Assembly: GCA_017423885.1 (NCBI GenBank)
Contig: JAFPCJ010000049.1
Coordinates: forward strand, 1 to 9,449
Source of the DNA: Clostridia bacterium
GTDB taxonomy: Bacteria > Bacillota_A > Clostridia > Oscillospirales > Acutalibacteraceae
Direction of reading: 5' to 3'
Length of the DNA stretch: 9,449 nucleotides
A program made the translations under genes and the position numbers. Position 1 is the first letter of the stretch. Each line of letters begins with the position of its first letter. Positions 5,692 through 9,449 of the stretch are shown here, one piece after another. Under the pieces are notes generated by a model, which worked only from the letters and a program-made list of their open reading frames with translations, ran no database searches and was not told the DNA's origin.

Positions 5692-6810
5692 ATGAAATGG
5701 ACTAATACGCAGTATGTAGATCTCATGACCTACAACCACCCCGAGCGGCCGATGTTTTCAGAGCTTTTCGGTCCGATAATAGGACTCCCCGAGGAATGGA
5801 GAGCGCAGGGCGCCACGGAAAAAATGATAGATCTTACCGCCTTTTCGTTCGACTATGTACCCTTTCATTGGTTGGGAAATTTTCAGCCTATCGGCGGACA
5901 GAAGCCGATAGTCCTGCAGGATGATGAACGCTATTATGTTGGCATAGACCGTTTAGGCAGACGCATTAAAATGGACAAGCGTACCTCCACTATTCCGCTA
6001 CCTGAGACCTTTCCTGTTGAAACTATGGATGATTGGCTGAAAATAAAGCCTATGTTTGAATACCATCCCTCTCGCTTAAGTGATGACGACATCGAGCGTG
6101 CAAAGCATCTACAAGCCGAGGGTCACGTTATAACCTGCGGAATATGCGGCGCATTTGATATTTTACGCGAGCTTATGGGCGAAGAAAACTGCTGTATCGC
6201 CTACTATGAGGATCCCGAATTGATCTTTGATATTCTTAATACCGTTTCAGCCACAAATCAACGCTTGCTTACCGAAATCACCGATAAAATGACCGTTGAT
6301 CTGCTTGCTATACATGAGGATATGGCAGGAAAAACAGGTCCGCTTGTAGGACCTAACATCGTACTTGAATTTATGAAACCGTATTACCGCGCATCTTGGG
6401 ACATTGTAAGTAACGCAGGAACAAAGCTTTTTTCACAGGACAGCGACGGAAATATGAATGCCGTAATAGATGCCTTTATCGAATGCGGCGTAAACGTACT
6501 TAACCCTTGCGAGCCTGGGGCGGGTATGGATATTGTGGCTCTGCGCCGAAAATACGGCAAGAAGCTTGCTTTCCATGGCGGTATAGACAAGCATGTGCTG
6601 CGAAAAACCAAAGAGGATATCCAAGCCGAGATCGATTATAAGCTACAACCTGAAATACTTGAGGGCGGCGTAGTTTTGGGACTCGATCACCGAATCACCA
6701 ACGGCACTCCGCTTGAAAACTATATATATTACGTTGATACCATGCGTGAAAGGTTAGGTCTTCCAAACTTTAGAACCTCGCCTGACGGATGGGGCAGAAT
6801 GGCGGTTTAA
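5692..6810 (+). CDS. Uroporphyrinogen decarboxylase superfamily protein (not HemE)
   Basis: A 372-aa TIM-barrel protein of the URO-D/MtaA-CmuA superfamily, which includes heme decarboxylases and cobamide-dependent methyltransferases. Supporting blocks are GICGAFDILRELMG (150-163), DLLAIHEDMAGKTGPLVGP (203-221), the region LFSQDSDGNMNAVIDAF (246-262), NVLNPCEPGAGMDI (268-281), and LAFHGGIDKHVL (292-303) followed by GVVLGLDHRITNGTPLENY. It lacks the RQAGRY-type substrate motif of HemE. The His-x-Cys zinc pair of methyltransferases appears as Asp250-x-Asp252. A Cys (273) and His (208, 295) remain that might serve a metal. The substrate is therefore unknown. The start is backed by AGGAG 8 nt upstream. 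It is monocistronic and divergent from the AraC-type gene, its likely regulator. No corrinoid protein gene is adjacent, which weakens a methyltransferase role. Confidence 0.86.
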   Translation: MKWTNTQYVDLMTYNHPERPMFSELFGPIIGLPEEWRAQGATEKMIDLTAFSFDYVPFHWLGNFQPIGGQKPIVLQDDERYYVGIDRLGRRIKMDKRTSTIPLPETFPVETMDDWLKIKPMFEYHPSRLSDDDIERAKHLQAEGHVITCGICGAFDILRELMGEENCCIAYYEDPELIFDILNTVSATNQRLLTEITDKMTVDLLAIHEDMAGKTGPLVGPNIVLEFMKPYYRASWDIVSNAGTKLFSQDSDGNMNAVIDAFIECGVNVLNPCEPGAGMDIVALRRKYGKKLAFHGGIDKHVLRKTKEDIQAEIDYKLQPEILEGGVVLGLDHRITNGTPLENYIYYVDTMRERLGLPNFRTSPDGWGRMAV

Positions 6811-6852
6811 GCTTATACATAAGAACATCGGGTTGTATAACAATTGTTGTGG

Positions 6853-6971
6853 TGTCATTGCGAGGACGATGTGACATGGTTGAGCGGCGATATTGCATTT
6901 TTGCTCAAAAATGACAACGTTTGCGTCCCGAGGCACTCGGGCGGATTGCCACGCTAACGCTCGCAATGACA
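6853..6971. repeat. MITE-like intergenic repeat with 12-bp terminal inverted repeats
   Basis: The 332-nt stretch 6811-7142 has no gene. It contains TGTCATTGCGAG (6853-6864) and its exact reverse complement CTCGCAATGACA (6960-6971), bounding a 119-bp unit. Inside is a hairpin CCCGAG-gca-CTCGGG (6927-6941) followed by GCGGATTGCCACG, wording that recurs in dispersed non-coding repeats of many Clostridia (from memory, not searched). No transposase is present, so if it is mobile it is non-autonomous. A 72-codon minus-strand frame across it is best regarded as spurious. Confidence 0.6.
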
Positions 6972-7030
6972 TGGTCGAGCGGTGATATTTCTTTTTGGGA
7001 CGGGGAACCTGTCCCCTACGTGCAATGACA
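6872..7030. repeat. Imperfect direct repeat extending the intergenic element, with a third terminus
   Basis: The 32-nt segment at 6872-6903 (TGACATGGTTGAGCGG...) recurs at 6967-6997 (TGACATGGTCGAGCGG...) with three substitutions and one 1-nt gap. The second copy straddles the right inverted repeat. Beyond it come a hairpin (GGGGA...TCCCC, 7002-7016) and another terminus-like TGCAATGACA (7021-7030). This looks like a partial duplication, or two nested copies, of the same dispersed repeat. Confidence 0.5.
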
Positions 7031-7079
7031 GTAATTTGATTGACTAAATTCTACCCCAACATTTGAAACAGAAACTAAA

Positions 7080-7114
7080 AAAAGCGAAAGAAGTTTTTTG
7101 CTTCTTTCGCTTTT
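7080..7114 (-). terminator. Strong terminator after ftsZ, possibly bidirectional
   Basis: A perfect 14-bp stem, AAAAGCGAAAGAAG (7080-7093) with CTTCTTTCGCTTTT (7101-7114), and a 7-nt loop. On the minus strand it ends in an unbroken T run (to about 7077), 29 nt after the ftsZ stop. On the plus strand the trailing TTTTATATTT is weaker but could also stop transcripts from the UroD-like gene. Confidence 0.9.
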
Positions 7115-7142
7115 ATATTTGATTAGATCTTAAATTGAGTTA

Positions 7143-8207
7143 TTAATCTCTTCTGAAGAAGCTGATTACATCCTCAAGAGCCTCGTCATCATCGCCGCCT
7201 ACATTGCCAATGATGTTTGCAAGACTGTCATCCTTCTTATCGTTCTTGCGGTCATCACCAAGACCTGTAGCAACAACAGTAACGCGGATAGTATCCTCGA
7301 GAGACTCATCAAGCTGTGAACCCCAGATAATGGTAGCATCGGGATGAGCCATATCGGAAACGATAGATGCGGCAAGCTCAACTTCCTCAAGACCGATATC
7401 CTCGGAGCCTGTAATGCTGATGATAACACCGCGGGCATTCTCCATAGAGGTTTCGATAAGCGGACTTGTGATAGCGGCGCGAGCAGCCTGCTCTGCCTTA
7501 TCGCGACCTGTAGCAACGCCGACACCCATGTGAGCATAGCCTGCATCAAGCATGACCGACTTAACGTCAGCAAAGTCAAGGTTAACAAGAGCAGTAACAT
7601 TGATAAGCTCGGATATGCTCTGAACGCCCTGACGAAGTACATCATCAGCGATCTCGAAAGCATTCTTAAAGGTTATCTTCTGCTCGGAAACAAACTTAAG
7701 TCTCTCATTCGGGATAACAACAAGGCTATCTACCTGCTCGCCGAGAGCGGCAATACCTGCCTCAGCCTGAGACATACGCTTCTTGCCCTCAAAAGCGAAA
7801 GGCTTGGTTACGATACCAACGGTAAGAATTCCAAGCTCCTTTGCGATGGATGCAACAACAGGAGCGGCACCTGTACCTGTTCCGCCGCCCATACCTGCGG
7901 TAATGAATATCATATCGGCACTGCGAATTGCAGCGGCGATCTCATCACGGGACTCCTCTGCTGCTGCACGGCCGTTCTCAGGCTTGCCGCCTGCGCCCAT
8001 GCCTGCAGTAGTCTTGTCACCGATCTGTATCTTCTGGTTTGCCTGTGAAAGGAAGAGGGCAGCCTTATCGGTATTGATAGCAATAAACTCAACACCGCGA
8101 ACACCGGCTGATACCATGCGGTTAACCGCGTTTCCGCCGCCTCCGCCGACACCTACGACCTTTATCTGAACTACATTTTCCATTTCTCCTGCTACTTCGA
8201 ATGGCAT
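7143..8207 (-). CDS. ftsZ: Cell division protein FtsZ
   Basis: Tubulin-like GTPase that polymerises into the Z ring at midcell and recruits the division machinery. The 354-aa product has a nucleotide-binding G-rich loop, [13 protein letters not shown] (19-31), the tubulin signature GGGTGTG (107-113), and the T7 loop [10 protein letters not shown] (209-218) needed for GTP hydrolysis across the subunit interface. A short charged, flexible linker (about 317-345) leads to a C-terminal peptide, [10 protein letters not shown]. This occupies the place of the conserved tail that binds FtsA or SepF but is only partly like it. The start at 8207 is preferred, with GGAGG 9 nt upstream; an in-frame ATG at 8183 has its AGGAG too close. 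It follows ftsQ but has its own promoter and terminator, so it can be transcribed alone. No ftsA lies upstream. Confidence 0.98.
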   Translation of the reverse strand: MPFEVAGEMENVVQIKVVGVGGGGGNAVNRMVSAGVRGVEFIAINTDKAALFLSQANQKIQIGDKTTAGMGAGGKPENGRAAAEESRDEIAAAIRSADMIFITAGMGGGTGTGAAPVVASIAKELGILTVGIVTKPFAFEGKKRMSQAEAGIAALGEQVDSLVVIPNERLKFVSEQKITFKNAFEIADDVLRQGVQSISELINVTALVNLDFADVKSVMLDAGYAHMGVGVATGRDKAEQAARAAITSPLIETSMENARGVIISITGSEDIGLEEVELAASIVSDMAHPDATIIWGSQLDESLEDTIRVTVVATGLGDDRKNDKKDDSLANIIGNVGGDDDEALEDVISFFRRD

Positions 8208-8269
8208 TTTCTTTTTCCTCCGTCTTTATGTATAGTTATTTTTAGACATACTAATTTACATATATAATG

Positions 8270-8298
8270 ATATTAACATATCTCTTTTTAAATTTCAA
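8270..8298 (-). promoter_or_regulatory. Sigma-A promoter of ftsZ with extended -10
   Basis: In the AT-rich 127-nt gap before ftsZ, the minus strand has -35 TTGAAA (8298-8293), a 17-bp spacer and -10 TAATAT (8275-8270) preceded by TGT, an extended -10. The predicted leader is about 55 nt. It would let FtsZ be made at higher levels than the upstream wall genes, as in other bacteria. Confidence 0.8.
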
Positions 8299-8334
8299 TA
8301 GTTTTATCACAAAAAATAAAAATTTTTTCAAAAA

Positions 8335-9123
8335 TCATTCTATTGCCTTTTCTGTAAAGGTTCCCTCGGTCTTTTGAGCGGTCCACATGCTTAAATTAAT
8401 ATGTCCCATCCGCTCTTTGGCGATCGAACGCACCATTCCGCAAAGATGCCCTATTTTCTTTTCAAGTGAGCCGCTTGTGCCGAAGTTCACCGTAAAGCGA
8501 CCATCGATCTTGGCAAAAAGCGAAAGCGGATCGGTAATATCTATTTCATTTACCGTAAGTCCTTGTTCCGTAAGGGAATTTACCATGGTTTCGGCTGTTT
8601 TTCGGGTTCTTTCATCCTCGAAGGAAAGCTCCATGCCGAGTTCGCAGGAAACTCCCTTTACACGTACCGTAAAAAGTCCCTCGGGACACGCTTCATAAAC
8701 ATTAAGCACCTTTCCCGAGCGGCTAACTGTATAATATTTGCCTTCTACCGGATAACAAGCAAACTCCTTGGCATCGCTCACGGTGAGCTCTACGGTTTCG
8801 GGAAAACTCCGCTTGACAGACACAGTTTCGGCAAAGGGAAGCTTTGTCTGAATCTGCTTTATGACCTTACTTTCGGAAAAAGTAAGGATATTATCATCAG
8901 CCGACAGTCCGCTTGCCTTAATTATCTCGGAAGCAGAATAAATCTTACTGCCTTGCGCCTTGACGGACTTTACGGGAAATAAAACGGTAAGGGAAAGCAC
9001 CGCAAACGTTATCAAAGCGGCAATAATTAAAACAATAAAACTGATAAACGCTCTTCTTCGCCTTATCCTGCGGCGACGTTCATTACGTTTTTTTGTGAAT
9101 TCGTCCTGCTGTTTAGCCGCCAT
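8335..9123 (-). CDS. ftsQ: Cell division protein FtsQ/DivIB
   Basis: Bitopic divisome protein that, with FtsL and FtsB/DivIC, links early Z-ring assembly to septal peptidoglycan synthesis. It has a very basic cytoplasmic N-terminus (residues 11-24, including RRRRIRRRR), one membrane span (about 25-49), then an external POTRA domain starting VKSVKAQGSKIYSASEIIKASGLS (about 51-74) and the beta domain with RSFPETVELTVSD, typical of FtsQ. About 262 aa matches DivIB size. Two ATGs compete, 9132 (adding MLP) and 9123. The purine-rich AGGAAAGG directly abuts the first but lies about 8-9 nt from the second, so 9123 is chosen. The gene follows murA by about 60 nt and precedes ftsZ, as in dcw clusters. 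Divergent sequence makes the family call somewhat less certain than for ftsZ. Confidence 0.88.
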   Translation of the reverse strand: MAAKQQDEFTKKRNERRRRIRRRRAFISFIVLIIAALITFAVLSLTVLFPVKSVKAQGSKIYSASEIIKASGLSADDNILTFSESKVIKQIQTKLPFAETVSVKRSFPETVELTVSDAKEFACYPVEGKYYTVSRSGKVLNVYEACPEGLFTVRVKGVSCELGMELSFEDERTRKTAETMVNSLTEQGLTVNEIDITDPLSLFAKIDGRFTVNFGTSGSLEKKIGHLCGMVRSIAKERMGHINLSMWTAQKTEGTFTEKAIE

Positions 9124-9192
9124 CGGCAACATCCTTTCCTATTGTTCTATCTTTAGGGTAGAGCAAATAATCCGAACCCGCCTCAAAGCGGA

Positions 9193-9449
9193 TCATTCGC
9201 TCAACGCTACCACTCCGCCGAGCCGTAAAAGATTTTGTTTTATATTCTCGTATCCGCGTTGGATATGATAGATATTATCTATTTCCGTCTCACCCGATGC
9301 CGCAAGAGCCGCGCAAACAAGTGCCGCACCGCCGCGAAGATCTGTGCATGAGCATTTAGCGCAGGAAAGCCGGTCTACACCTTCTATCACCGCAACTCTG
9401 CCCTCGGTCTTGATCTTGGCGCCAAGGCGATTAAGCTCATCTATATATC
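9193..9449 (-). CDS. murA: UDP-N-acetylglucosamine 1-carboxyvinyltransferase MurA (C-terminal 84 residues)
   Basis: Enzyme of the first committed step of peptidoglycan synthesis in the cytoplasm, transferring enolpyruvate from PEP to UDP-GlcNAc. Only the C-terminal part is inside the window; the frame runs off the right edge. Visible landmarks of the EPSP-synthase-type fold are YIDELNRLGAKI, the segment CTDLRGGAALV, whose Asp corresponds to the catalytic base Asp305 of E. coli MurA, and the near-terminal IYHIQRGYENIKQNLLRLGG, which matches the conserved HLDRGYE block. The fosfomycin-target cysteine would lie outside the window. The stop is TGA, with ftsQ about 60 nt downstream on the same strand and no clear terminator between, so the two probably share a transcript. 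Whether this is the main copy or a MurA2/MurZ paralogue cannot be told here. Confidence 0.94.
   Translation of the reverse strand, partial: YIDELNRLGAKIKTEGRVAVIEGVDRLSCAKCSCTDLRGGAALVCAALAASGETEIDNIYHIQRGYENIKQNLLRLGGVVALSE

Noticed and set aside
5692..6810. hemE (uroporphyrinogen III decarboxylase)
   Set aside because: The RQAGRY-type N-terminal motif and HemE active-site context are missing, and no heme biosynthesis genes are nearby.
6754..6972. 72-codon minus-strand frame over the end of the UroD-like gene and the repeat
   Set aside because: It spans the 3' end of a real gene and a non-coding repeat, with no good start site; such frames in dispersed repeats are commonly misannotated.
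6811..7142. CRISPR array or RNA gene in the repeat-containing gap
   Set aside because: There are only two imperfect direct copies, irregular spacing and no cas genes; the structure fits a dispersed inverted-end repeat plus a terminator.
7344..8048. 234-codon plus-strand frame opposite ftsZ
   Set aside because: It is antisense to well-conserved ftsZ, has no ribosome binding site, shows no recognisable domain, and has a composition explained by the codon usage of the opposite strand.
8563..8982. 139-codon plus-strand frame opposite ftsQ
   Set aside because: It is a shadow frame with no ribosome binding site; the minus strand encodes a coherent membrane span plus POTRA protein.
9133..9192. Possible terminator between murA and ftsQ
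   Set aside because: Only a short CCGC/GCGG stem is seen, with no T run after it on the minus strand; more likely a simple operon spacer.

Overview
The window looks like the chromosome of a low-to-moderate GC Bacillota, most likely a class Clostridia gut-type organism; that placement is inferred. The evidence is the ctsR-mcsA-mcsB-clpC arrangement, strong AGGAGG ribosome binding sites, sigma-A promoters with 16-17 bp spacers, a tiny Gly/Cys-rich membrane peptide of a kind seen in Clostridia, and a dcw-type murA-ftsQ-ftsZ run with no ftsA between ftsQ and ftsZ. Most genes are on the minus strand.

Region 1 (1-4364, minus): the class III heat-shock operon, read from right to left as ctsR, mcsA, mcsB, clpC. 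clpC runs off the left edge without its last few dozen codons. Repressor CtsR, zinc-finger adaptor McsA, protein-arginine kinase McsB and the AAA+ unfoldase ClpC form one protein quality-control module, in which McsB marks substrates with phospho-arginine for ClpC(P). One sigma-A promoter (4336-4363) lies inside an almost perfect 18-bp inverted repeat made of two oppositely oriented CtsR boxes.

Region 2 (4365-6810): an accessory stretch. A 46-residue Cys/Gly-rich single-pass peptide (plus strand) diverges from the ctsR operon. Two back-to-back hairpin terminators separate it from a convergent AraC-family regulator. That regulator reads as one 264-codon frame interrupted by an in-frame TGA at codon 40. 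Divergent from it is a 372-aa uroporphyrinogen-decarboxylase-superfamily protein that is not HemE and lacks the usual His-x-Cys zinc ligands. Its promoter has a good -10 but no clear -35, which suggests activation by the neighbouring regulator.

Region 3 (6811-7142): no gene. It holds a MITE-like intergenic repeat with 12-bp inverted ends, an internal imperfect direct repeat and hairpins, followed by a strong terminator shared by the converging genes.

Region 4 (7143-9449, minus): cell division and wall synthesis, with the C-terminal end of murA (cut by the right edge), ftsQ/divIB, and ftsZ with its own extended -10 promoter.

The items most worth a second look are the interrupted regulator beside the orphan UroD-like enzyme, the mirrored CtsR operator and the Cys-rich micro-protein. 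No clearly new multi-gene system is visible.
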